DNA of 7,591 bases from an uncultured Clostridia bacterium (GTDB taxonomy: Bacteria > Bacillota > Clostridia > Peptostreptococcales > Anaerovoracaceae): the NCBI GenBank assembly GCA_946541285.1, contig CAMNJG010000064.1:1-7591 (forward strand), in the 5' to 3' direction. The translations under genes and the position numbers were made by a program. Within the stretch, counting starts at the first letter, position 1. Each line of letters opens with the position of its first letter. Of the stretch, positions 1-6,419 are shown in pieces. The notes under the pieces were generated by a model, which saw nothing but the letters and a program-made list of their open reading frames with translations, ran no database searches and was not told the origin of the DNA.

Positions 1-1351
1 TCAGGGTTCCCGTCATTCCGTCCCGGAACAGACCGGTCAGCTTTATTTCGGCAAAATCATGCAGATACTTCAGATTTTCCCCGCTGGCCGGAATATACGT
101 CTGGATATAATTATCCGTATAACCTTCCATATACTGTCCGTCCTGCGTCAGACGTTCAAACAGAACCTTCCGTGTTTTTCCGATATTCCCGCGGCAGAAC
201 TTTTCGGCCTGCCGTTCGGCCTCCTGTGCCAGGATCTCCGCCCGACGGTTTTTTACCGTTCCGTCAGTCTGACCGGGCATTTCCGCCGCTGCGGTAAATC
301 TCCTCGGCGAATATTTAAATACATGTATTTTTGAAAAACCGATCCTCCGGACGGTTTCCATGGTTTCTTCAAATTCCTGTTCGGTTTCTCCTGGAAAGCC
401 CACGATGATATCCGTTGTAATGCCATATTCCGGATCACCGGAACGGAGCGTCTCCACGATTTCCTGATACTGGGCAACCGTATACCGCCTTTTCATTCTC
501 TGCAGAACCGTATCACTCCCACTCTGCGCTGACAGATGCATATGGCTGCAGAGAGAGGTAACTGACAGCAGTTTCTCCGCGATGTGGCTGTCGATGACAT
601 TGGGTTCCAGGGAACTGAGACGAATCCGGAAATCACCCTCCATTCTGTCCAGTTCATTCAGGAGCATGAGCAGACCTTCCCCATCCGCGGTGCCGGGAAA
701 ATCCTTTCCGTAAAGAGCGGTATTAATCCCGGTCAGGACAATTTCATGATAACCCGCGGCGATGAGACTGCGGGCTTCTTCTGTGACACTGCTGATACTG
801 CGGCTCCGGACGTTTCCCCGGGCATAGGGAATGATACAGTAAGAACAGAACCGGTCACAGCCTTCTTCAATCTTGATAAAAGCGCGGCTGCGGGACTCCA
901 TCGCTGTGATCTGCCCCATCTCTTCATAATCCGTCAGTTCTTCGTATTTCAGGACATGGGTTTCAGGGATCCGGGGGGCTTCACTGGTTTCTCCGGTTCC
1001 CGCGGAATTTTTCCTGAGATATTCCGAAATATACTCCACAATATGACTTTTTTCATTGGTTCCCGCGATGATATTTACGCCATCCACTTCCGCGACAGCT
1101 TCCGGATCTGTCTGCGCGTAGCATCCGGTCACCGCGATCACCGCGTCCGGATTCAGAGTTTTCATGCGGCGGATATACTGCCGGGATTTCCGGTCCGCCA
1201 CATTTGTCACCGAGCAGGTATTAATGACACAGATCTCTGCCGCTTCTCCCTCTTCCGCGATTTCGTAACCTGCCTTCCGGAACTGTTCCCGCATGCTCTG
1301 CGTCTCATACTGGTTGACTTTGCAACCGAGCGTATAAAAAGATACCTTCAT
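1..1351 (-). CDS. mtaB: tRNA (t6A37) methylthiotransferase MtaB, 3' end beyond window
   Basis: Radical-SAM enzyme that adds a methylthio group to N6-threonylcarbamoyladenosine at tRNA position 37, giving ms2t6A. I translated this frame by hand from the ATG at 1351: 450 codons stay open to base 1 with no stop, so the gene is cut by the window edge. MtaB proteins are usually about 430-450 residues, so little should be missing. The N-terminal methylthiotransferase domain opens MKVSFYTLGCKVNQYE and carries the second-cluster cysteines C10, C46 (NTCS) and C77 (TGCYAQ). The radical-SAM CxxxCxxC motif is C165, C169 and C172 (GCDRFCSYCIIPYARG). A TRAM-type RNA-binding region occupies roughly residues 385-450. 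The ATG overlaps the prmA stop as ATGA, with a GGAGAAG Shine-Dalgarno (1359-1365) inside prmA, so translation is probably coupled. The TLGCKVNQYE start and FKYSPR region favour MtaB over MiaB or RimO. Confidence 0.95.
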   Translation of the reverse strand, partial: MKVSFYTLGCKVNQYETQSMREQFRKAGYEIAEEGEAAEICVINTCSVTNVADRKSRQYIRRMKTLNPDAVIAVTGCYAQTDPEAVAEVDGVNIIAGTNEKSHIVEYISEYLRKNSAGTGETSEAPRIPETHVLKYEELTDYEEMGQITAMESRSRAFIKIEEGCDRFCSYCIIPYARGNVRSRSISSVTEEARSLIAAGYHEIVLTGINTALYGKDFPGTADGEGLLMLLNELDRMEGDFRIRLSSLEPNVIDSHIAEKLLSVTSLCSHMHLSAQSGSDTVLQRMKRRYTVAQYQEIVETLRSGDPEYGITTDIIVGFPGETEQEFEETMETVRRIGFSKIHVFKYSPRRFTAAAEMPGQTDGTVKNRRAEILAQEAERQAEKFCRGNIGKTRKVLFERLTQDGQYMEGYTDNYIQTYIPASGENLKYLHDFAEIKLTGLFRDGMTGTL

Positions 1352-2298
1352 CGTGACGCTTCTCCGACGCGGGCAGCAACGGCACACCAGCCTTCATCTT
1401 CTCTGATTTCTGAGATTTCAAATCCGGCTTCCCTGAACGCCGCTGCTACCGCATCCTTTTTCTCAGTAATGATTCCGGAAGCAATAAAGACACCGCCTTC
1501 CTTCAGGCATGCCGGGATACTTCCACAGATCGCGATAATGATTTCTGCCATGAGATTGGCCGCAATGACATCGGCTGTCCGGCTCACACCTTCTGTGACA
1601 TCCCCCTGCGCCATCACGGCAAAGGATTCCATTCCGTTCTTGCGGATATTCTCTTCCGCGACCCGCACCGCGTCCGGATCAATATCAAATCCGTAGACTT
1701 TCCGGCATCCACAGAGTCCGGCAGCGATGGAAAGGATCCCGGAACCACATCCCACATCCATAAAACTGTGCTCCGGCTTCAGATATTTTTCAATCAGTTC
1801 GATGCACATCCTGGTCGTCGCATGGGTTCCTGTCCCAAAAGCCATCCCCGGATCGATCTCAATGATTTTTTCGCCGGGAGCCGGTTCATATGACTCCCAG
1901 GACGGACAGATCACAATATCGTCCGTGATATGCTGAGGCCGGAAATACTGCTTCCACTCATCTTTCCATTCCTCATCATCCGCCAGACGGACGCCCATCT
2001 GAATCCTGTCTCTGGAGGATGCAGCTTCCTGTGCCGATTTTACAGCAGCGCGTACAGAAGCAATCACCTGCTCCGCGTTTTCGTCATTTTCCGTATACAC
2101 AGTGATACAGGCGTCGTGTTCCTCCAGCAGAGCTTCATTGTAATAATCCCATTCAAATTTGTTTTTTGAGGACAGAATCTCACGGGCCACTTCGATATCA
2201 TCGACTTCAAAAGTTTCAATTCCTTCGATGATCAGAAAATTGGATATATTTTCTACTTCTGTCGAAGGGGCTGTTATTTTTATTTCATAGTACTTCAT
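1348..2298 (-). CDS. prmA: Ribosomal protein L11 methyltransferase PrmA
   Basis: SAM-dependent enzyme that trimethylates ribosomal protein L11 in the cytoplasm. The protein is 316 residues, normal for the family. Residues 1 to about 105 form the N-terminal substrate-recognition domain (MKYYEIKITAPSTEVENISN at the start). A linker carries WKDEWKQYF (111-119). The Rossmann-type methyltransferase domain follows, with DPGMAFGTGTHATT (149-162), motif I DVGCGSGIL (181-189), acidic motif II DIDPDAV (205-211) and ANLMAEI (247-253) at the motif IV position. The ATG at 2298 has a GGAGAAG Shine-Dalgarno at 2303-2309, four bases upstream. The gene lies downstream of the dnaJ terminator and overlaps mtaB by 4 nt. 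A clear promoter was not found, so expression may come from terminator readthrough or a weak local promoter. In many Firmicutes rsmE follows prmA; here it does not. Confidence 0.95.
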   Translation of the reverse strand: MKYYEIKITAPSTEVENISNFLIIEGIETFEVDDIEVAREILSSKNKFEWDYYNEALLEEHDACITVYTENDENAEQVIASVRAAVKSAQEAASSRDRIQMGVRLADDEEWKDEWKQYFRPQHITDDIVICPSWESYEPAPGEKIIEIDPGMAFGTGTHATTRMCIELIEKYLKPEHSFMDVGCGSGILSIAAGLCGCRKVYGFDIDPDAVRVAEENIRKNGMESFAVMAQGDVTEGVSRTADVIAANLMAEIIIAICGSIPACLKEGGVFIASGIITEKKDAVAAAFREAGFEISEIREDEGWCAVAARVGEASR

Positions 2299-2428
2299 TT
2301 TTCTTCTCCGGATAAGAAACGGTATATGGATAATCTGTAAAGGCGCGATTATGGTTACAGGTCAGCAACCGGCCAGTTATATTAACGGGCATATTGGCAC
2401 ACAGCTCCAGAAAATGACGGATTACACG
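2299..2428 (-). other. Leader region between the dnaJ terminator and prmA
   Basis: No gene is supported here. If the upstream terminator is efficient, prmA-mtaB needs a promoter in this stretch. The best -10-like hexamer I see on the minus strand is TATAAC, inside TTAATATAAC, but its -35 partner at 17 bp (CTGTGT) is poor, so no promoter is called. The only confident element is the GGAGAAG Shine-Dalgarno of prmA at 2303-2309. No riboswitch-like or tRNA-like fold was recognised. Confidence 0.35.
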
Positions 2429-2461
2429 AAAAAGACCGGCGTTTCCGGCACCGGCCTTTTT
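2429..2461 (-). terminator. Rho-independent terminator after dnaJ
   Basis: On the minus strand the RNA reads AAAAAGGCCGG, an 11-nt loop (TGCCGGAAACG), then CCGGTCTTTTT. This is an 11-bp stem with one G-U pair, ending in a five-U tract, 35 nt after the dnaJ stop. It should end most chaperone transcripts here. The plus strand also reads as a hairpin followed by TTTTT, with one A-C mismatch, so the element could act in both directions, although no plus-strand gene converges on it. Confidence 0.85.
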
Positions 2462-2496
2462 CAGATATTATACATCAGAGAGCGATTCTGTCTCTG

Positions 2497-3708
2497 TTAT
2501 TTTTTCTTTTTCTTTTTCTTTTTTTCCTTATCCGATGGAGCTTCTGTCTTTTCCTCACCGGTAAACAGCTCCTTTACGGATTCCAGGAAAGTCTTTTTCT
2601 TTTTATAAATGTCGTCACTGCAGTTGTTATCAAACTCCTCCAGAAGACGTTTCTGTTCGGAAGTAAGTTTTGTCGGTACTTCGAGCAGCACCTTCACATA
2701 CAGATCTCCGGTACCGTTCACAGGAGAGGAAACCCCTTTTCCTCTGAGACGGAATGTCGTATCCGGCTGTGTCCCCGCAGGTATCTTGTAAGCGACCTTT
2801 CCGGTCATCGTCGGAATCGTCACTTCCGCGCCCAGCGCTGCCTGCGCGAAGGTGATCGGAAGCTCCAGTTCCAGATCCATGCCATATCTCTTAAAGATCT
2901 TATGGGAACGCACACTGACAATGACAAAGAGATCCCCGTCCGGACCGCCGTTCTGCCCCGGGCCGCCCTGGCCTCTGATGCTGACAACCTGCTGATCGTC
3001 AATTCCGGCCGGAATGGATACTTCGATCGTGACTTCTTTTTTCACAGTACCCGATCCGCCACAGGTCGGACAAGGATTTTCGATAATCTCTCCTTCTCCG
3101 CCGCAATTCTGACAGGTGGTGACATTCGCCATCATGCCAAACGGCGTCTGGCGCTGATTCCGGATCTGTCCCGAACCCTGACAGATCGGGCAGACTTTCT
3201 TGCCGCTTCCTGCCGCCGCTCCGGTCCCGCCGCAGTCCTTGCACTTGACATCTTTTCTGAGTTTGATTTTCTTTTTTGTGCCGAAGAAAGCTTCATCAAA
3301 GGAAATCGACACACGCGCCTGCATGTCCTGGCCTTTTCTCGGCCCGTTTCTTCTGCGGCCCTGCTGGCGTCCGCCAAAGCCACCACCGAATCCGCCGCCG
3401 AACATACTGCCGAAGATATCGCCAAACATATCCTCGAAATTGCCCGCGTTGAATCCGCCCTGTCCAAATCCGCTGTTCGGGTCAACTCCCGCGAATCCGA
3501 ACTGATCATACTTGGCCTTTTTATCCGGATCGGATAAAATACTGTACGCTTCGTTGATTTCCTTGAATTTTTCTTCCGCTTCCTTATCACCCGGATTTCT
3601 GTCCGGATGGTACTTCATCGCTTTTTTTCTGAAAGCACTCTTGATTTCTGATTCTGAAGCGCCTTTCTGAAGTCCCAGCACTTCATAATAATCCCTTTTT
3701 TCTGCCAT
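2497..3708 (-). CDS. dnaJ: Hsp40 co-chaperone DnaJ with lysine-rich C-terminal tail
   Basis: Type I Hsp40: it delivers unfolded clients to DnaK and stimulates its ATPase. From the chosen ATG the protein has 403 residues. The J domain (about 1-70) has HPD at 34-36. A Gly/Phe-rich region spans about 71-118. Four zinc-binding CxxCxGxG repeats lie at 156-163, 173-180, 199-206 and 213-220, followed by the C-terminal beta domains to about 350. Family members usually end near residue 375-385. This one adds a charged tail (KKKKTFLESVKELF, then an acidic stretch) and finishes in eight lysines (396-403) encoded by AAA/AAG triplets. The start at 3708 was chosen because MAEKRDYYEVLG is the conserved beginning and GGAGGTG (3713-3719) sits just upstream; a start at 3741 would fall in the intercistronic hairpin. 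The gene is followed by a strong terminator. Confidence 0.97.
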   Translation of the reverse strand: MAEKRDYYEVLGLQKGASESEIKSAFRKKAMKYHPDRNPGDKEAEEKFKEINEAYSILSDPDKKAKYDQFGFAGVDPNSGFGQGGFNAGNFEDMFGDIFGSMFGGGFGGGFGGRQQGRRRNGPRKGQDMQARVSISFDEAFFGTKKKIKLRKDVKCKDCGGTGAAAGSGKKVCPICQGSGQIRNQRQTPFGMMANVTTCQNCGGEGEIIENPCPTCGGSGTVKKEVTIEVSIPAGIDDQQVVSIRGQGGPGQNGGPDGDLFVIVSVRSHKIFKRYGMDLELELPITFAQAALGAEVTIPTMTGKVAYKIPAGTQPDTTFRLRGKGVSSPVNGTGDLYVKVLLEVPTKLTSEQKRLLEEFDNNCSDDIYKKKKTFLESVKELFTGEEKTEAPSDKEKKKKKKKK

Positions 3709-3712
3709 CCTA

Positions 3713-3719
3713 CACCTCC
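3713..3719 (-). promoter_or_regulatory. dnaJ ribosome binding site
   Basis: GGAGGTG on the minus strand, with six bases between GGAGG and the ATG at 3708. It fixes the dnaJ start and argues against the in-frame upstream candidate at 3741. Confidence 0.85.
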
Positions 3720-3734
3720 GGACAACTCCTTTAC

Positions 3735-3777
3735 CCAACAAGACACTCCGCGTAAACGGAGTGTCTCCGGCTGTTGG
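3735..3777 (-). promoter_or_regulatory. Large bulged hairpin in the dnaK-dnaJ spacer
   Basis: Inner stem of 10 perfect base pairs: AGACACTCCG on the minus strand at 3757-3766 pairs with CGGAGTGTCT at 3741-3750 across a six-base loop (TTTACG). An outer 6-bp stem, CCAACA (3772-3777) with TGTTGG (3735-3740), closes it, leaving a five-base one-sided bulge (GCCGG). No U tract follows (the RNA continues GTAAAGGAGTTG), so it is not a standard terminator. It lies 29 nt after the dnaK stop and ends 26 nt before the dnaJ ATG. An mRNA stability or processing element that protects the dnaK 3' end, or partial attenuation before dnaJ, are inferences. Confidence 0.7.
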
Positions 3778-3806
3778 TCATTCGTAATCTTTTATCCTCA
3801 GGCGTA

Positions 3807-5699
3807 TTATTTATCGTCGTCAACGACTTCGTAATCCGCGTCAACAACGTTCTCTCTGCCGCCGTTATCTGAAGCCTGCGCGCCGCCTGCTGCGCCAGCG
3901 TTTGCCTGGCCGCCGGTCGGGTCAAATCCGCCTGCCGCGCCCTGAGGGCCTCCTGCTGCCTGCGCGTTCTGATACAGAATCTGTGACAGCTGCTGGAATT
4001 CATTCTGGAGCGCATCAGTCTTCGCCTTGATATCCTCTGTGTTATCACCCTTCAGTGCTTCCGCGAGAGCTTCCTTGGCATTCTTTACCTTCGCGAGCGC
4101 TGCGGAATCTGCATTGTCACCGATTTCCTCCAGGGTCTGATCTGTCTGATAAACCAGCGCTTCTGCGTTATTTCTGATCTCGACGCCTTCTTTTCTCTTT
4201 CTGTCCTCTTCAGCGTACATTTCCGCCTCTTTTACTTTCTGGTTGATTTCTTCTTCAGAAAGCTTGTTGGAGGAGCTGATGGTGATCTTCTGTTCCTTGC
4301 CGGTGCCCAGATCCTTCGCGCTTACATTGACAATACCATTGGCATCGATATCAAAGGTAACCTCGATCTGAGGAACGCCTCTTCTTGCAGGAGGAATACC
4401 GGACAGCTGGAATCTTCCCAGTGTCACGTTTCTGTCTGCCATTTCACTTTCACCCTGCATGACGTGAATGTCAACTGCGGTCTGGTTATCTGCCGCTGTG
4501 GAGAAAATCTGGCTCTTCTTGGTAGGAATAGTCGTATTTCTTTCGATCAGTCTGGTCGCGACGCCACCCAGGGTCTCGATGGACAGGGACAGCGGAGTAA
4601 CATCCAGAAGCAGGACATCATTGACTTCACCAGTCAGAACACCAGCCTGAATTGCCGCGCCGATGGCGACACATTCGTCAGGATTGATTCCCTTGAACGG
4701 ATCCTTACCGGTCACTTCTTTTACCGCAGCCTGTACTGCCGGGATTCTGGTGGAACCACCTACGAGGATTACTTTTTCGATGTCATTCATCGTCACGCCA
4801 GCGTCTGCCATCGCCTTCTTCATCGGCTCAATAGTACGCTGTACCAGACCTGCTGTCAGCTGATCAAATTTTGCTCTGGTGACATCCATATCCAGATGGA
4901 GCGGGCCATCCGCGTTGACAGTGATAAACGGCAGGTTGATATTGGCAGTCTGGGAGGAAGAAAGTTCTTTCTTGGCTTTTTCCGCTGCTTCCTTCAGTCT
5001 CTGGAGCGCCATATTGTCCTTACGGAGATCAATGCCATGCTCGTTCTGGAAACTGTCCGCGATAAAGTTCATGATCGCTTCATCGAAATCGTCTCCGCCG
5101 AGACGGGTATCACCATTGGTCGCCAGTACTTCAAATACGCCGTCGCCCAGTTCGAGGATGGATACATCGAATGTACCGCCGCCCAGGTCATATACCAGTA
5201 CCTTGTGCTGGCCGCCGTCTTCTTTATCAAGACCATATGCCAGAGCTGCCGCTGTCGGCTCGTTAATGATTCTCTTTACATCCAGGCCGGCGATTTTTCC
5301 CGCGTCTTTGGTTGCCTGTTTCTGCGCGTCTGTGAAGTACGCAGGAACCGTGATGACGACTTCCGTAACCTTATCCCCAAGATAAGATTCCGCATCATTC
5401 TTCAGCTTTGTCAGAATCATCGCGGAAATATCCTGCGGTGTAAACGTCTGACCGTCGATTTCCACCTTGTGGTCGGTTCCCATATATCTCTTGATTGAAG
5501 CAATCGTTCTGTCCGGGTTGGTGATAGCCTGACGCTTCGCAGTCTCACCAACGAGTCTTTCTCCGTTCTTCGCGAAACCAACTACGGAAGGAGTGGTTCT
5601 GTTACCTTCCGCGTTCGCGATAACGGTAGGCTCTCCGCCTTCCAGAACTGATACACATGAATTGGTTGTTCCTAAGTCAATTCCGATTACTTTACCCAT
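3807..5699 (-). CDS. dnaK: Hsp70 chaperone DnaK
   Basis: ATP-dependent cytoplasmic chaperone that binds and releases exposed hydrophobic segments, working with DnaJ and GrpE. The protein has 630 residues from the chosen start. The nucleotide-binding domain (about 1-360) shows the phosphate-1 loop GIDLGTTNSC (6-15), phosphate-2 DLGGGTFD (171-178) and adenosine motif VGGSTRIPAVQ (313-323). The interdomain linker DVLLLDVTPLSLS follows at 361-373, then the substrate-binding beta domain to about 480 and the helical lid to about 570. A flexible Gly/Ala-rich tail ends DADYEVVDDDK, the acidic EEVD-like terminus. After IKRYMG (69-74) it lacks the segment of roughly two dozen residues present in Gram-negative DnaKs. 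The ATG at 5699 was chosen because MGKVIGIDLGTTN is the conserved beginning and AGGAGGT lies seven bases upstream; a start at 5735 would add 12 non-conserved residues encoded by a hairpin region. Confidence 0.99.
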   Translation of the reverse strand: MGKVIGIDLGTTNSCVSVLEGGEPTVIANAEGNRTTPSVVGFAKNGERLVGETAKRQAITNPDRTIASIKRYMGTDHKVEIDGQTFTPQDISAMILTKLKNDAESYLGDKVTEVVITVPAYFTDAQKQATKDAGKIAGLDVKRIINEPTAAALAYGLDKEDGGQHKVLVYDLGGGTFDVSILELGDGVFEVLATNGDTRLGGDDFDEAIMNFIADSFQNEHGIDLRKDNMALQRLKEAAEKAKKELSSSQTANINLPFITVNADGPLHLDMDVTRAKFDQLTAGLVQRTIEPMKKAMADAGVTMNDIEKVILVGGSTRIPAVQAAVKEVTGKDPFKGINPDECVAIGAAIQAGVLTGEVNDVLLLDVTPLSLSIETLGGVATRLIERNTTIPTKKSQIFSTAADNQTAVDIHVMQGESEMADRNVTLGRFQLSGIPPARRGVPQIEVTFDIDANGIVNVSAKDLGTGKEQKITISSSNKLSEEEINQKVKEAEMYAEEDRKRKEGVEIRNNAEALVYQTDQTLEEIGDNADSAALAKVKNAKEALAEALKGDNTEDIKAKTDALQNEFQQLSQILYQNAQAAGGPQGAAGGFDPTGGQANAGAAGGAQASDNGGRENVVDADYEVVDDDK

Positions 5700-5705
5700 T
5701 CTATT

Positions 5706-5712
5706 ACCTCCT
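5706..5712 (-). promoter_or_regulatory. dnaK ribosome binding site
   Basis: AGGAGGT on the minus strand, close to the ideal anti-16S match and well spaced from the ATG at 5699. It is the strongest Shine-Dalgarno in the window, fitting DnaK as the most abundant product of the operon. Its first A is also the last paired base of the adjacent hairpin. Confidence 0.9.
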
Positions 5713-5725
5713 GGCCTTCCGGCCA
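5712..5725 (-). promoter_or_regulatory. GNRA-type tetraloop hairpin abutting the dnaK RBS
   Basis: TGGCC-GGAA-GGCCA on the minus strand: a 5-bp stem capped by GGAA, which fits the stable GNRA tetraloop class. The stem touches the first base of the dnaK Shine-Dalgarno but leaves GGAGG unpaired. This could keep the site exposed or protect the 5' end of a processed dnaK mRNA; the role is inferred, and a stem this short can arise by chance. Confidence 0.45.
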
Positions 5726-5759
5726 ATTTCATCAATACAATAAAAGGATATATATGAAC

Positions 5760-5781
5760 ACGGAATCAGGAAAGATTCCGT
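5760..5781 (-). promoter_or_regulatory. 8-bp hairpin in the grpE-dnaK spacer
   Basis: ACGGAATC (5774-5781) and GATTCCGT (5760-5767) on the minus strand pair perfectly over a six-base loop (TTTCCT), 26 nt after the grpE stop. The downstream RNA reads GTTCATATATATCC, with no U tract, so a terminator is unlikely. It may be a 3'-end stabiliser or a processing signal between grpE and dnaK. No convincing internal promoter was found in the spacer. Confidence 0.55.
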
Positions 5782-5807
5782 ATATTGCTGACAAATCCTG
5801 AAAGCCG

Positions 5808-6419
5808 CTACTGTGAAACCACAACCATGGACGGACGGATTACCCTGCCGTTCAGCAGATAGCCTTTCTGCATATCGCTGAGGACCACGCCACTCTCTAC
5901 GCCCGGTTCTTCCTTTGTCATCACCGCGTTGTGGAAATTCGGGTCAAATACTTCGCCTTCCGCTTTGATTTCTTCGATACTGTTCTTTTCCAGCACTCCC
6001 TGCAGCTGCTTGTAGATTTTTTCGACACCCTCGGCGAACTGTTTGTCCTGGTATTCTTCAATATGCGCCAGCGCTCTTTCAAAGTTATCAATCACTTCGA
6101 TGATATCCAGCGCGATTTTTTCGTTGGCATACTGATAGATATCCGATTTTTCCTTTTCAGTCCGACGCTTGAAATTCTGAAAATCCGCCGCCAGACGCAT
6201 GTACTTTTTATTCAGTTCATTCATCGCGGCTTCTTCTTCGGACACTTCTTCACCGGATTCCTCAGCGCTCTCTGTGTTTTCCTCCGACGTGGACGGCTCT
6301 TCAGGAGTTTCCACTGCATCCTCCGGCGTATCCGTTTCAGCAGAGGTTTCGTCTTTTACTTCCGCCTCCGCCTCAGCAGCATGGACGTCCTTCATTTCCT
6401 TATTCTCTTCATTCGTCAT
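5808..6419 (-). CDS. grpE: Nucleotide exchange factor GrpE
   Basis: Homodimeric co-chaperone that releases ADP from DnaK and resets the Hsp70 cycle. The protein has 203 residues. Residues 1-65 are low complexity and very acidic (about 26 Glu or Asp), likely disordered. The long dimeric helix covers about 66-145, with the conserved DFQNFKRRTEKEK at 79-91. The C-terminal beta domain that contacts DnaK contains the family signature: FDPNFHNAV at 158-166 and GYLLNGRVIRPSMVVVSQ at the end (186-203). The ATG at 6419 is preceded by AAGGAG (6426-6431) at six-base spacing, and it lies 11 nt inside the end of hrcA, so the two genes are probably translationally coupled. A second in-frame ATG at residue 9 lacks such a site. 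Helix length and tail are normal for Firmicutes GrpE. Confidence 0.97.
   Translation of the reverse strand: MTNEENKEMKDVHAAEAEAEVKDETSAETDTPEDAVETPEEPSTSEENTESAEESGEEVSEEEAAMNELNKKYMRLAADFQNFKRRTEKEKSDIYQYANEKIALDIIEVIDNFERALAHIEEYQDKQFAEGVEKIYKQLQGVLEKNSIEEIKAEGEVFDPNFHNAVMTKEEPGVESGVVLSDMQKGYLLNGRVIRPSMVVVSQ

Noticed and set aside
584..1696. Long plus-strand open frame (370 codons) opposite mtaB and prmA
   Set aside because: It is antisense to two well-conserved genes, shows no recognisable domain and spans their junction. Its openness follows from the codon use of the real genes.
2500..2530. Pyrimidine-rich CTTTTT repeat as a separate simple repeat element
   Set aside because: It is the coding sequence for the DnaJ lysine tail, read in frame up to the stop; it is treated as part of dnaJ.
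2902..3537. Plus-strand open frame opposite dnaJ
   Set aside because: A shadow of the dnaJ zinc-finger and Gly/Phe regions with no ribosome site or domain.
4464..5498. Long plus-strand open frame (344 codons) opposite dnaK
   Set aside because: Antisense open frames across dnaK are a familiar artefact of its codon bias. The translation is rich in Cys, Arg and His with no family features.
5744..5760. Possible internal dnaK promoter with a TATATA-like -10
   Set aside because: No acceptable -35 hexamer is found at 16-18 bp upstream; A/T richness alone is not enough.
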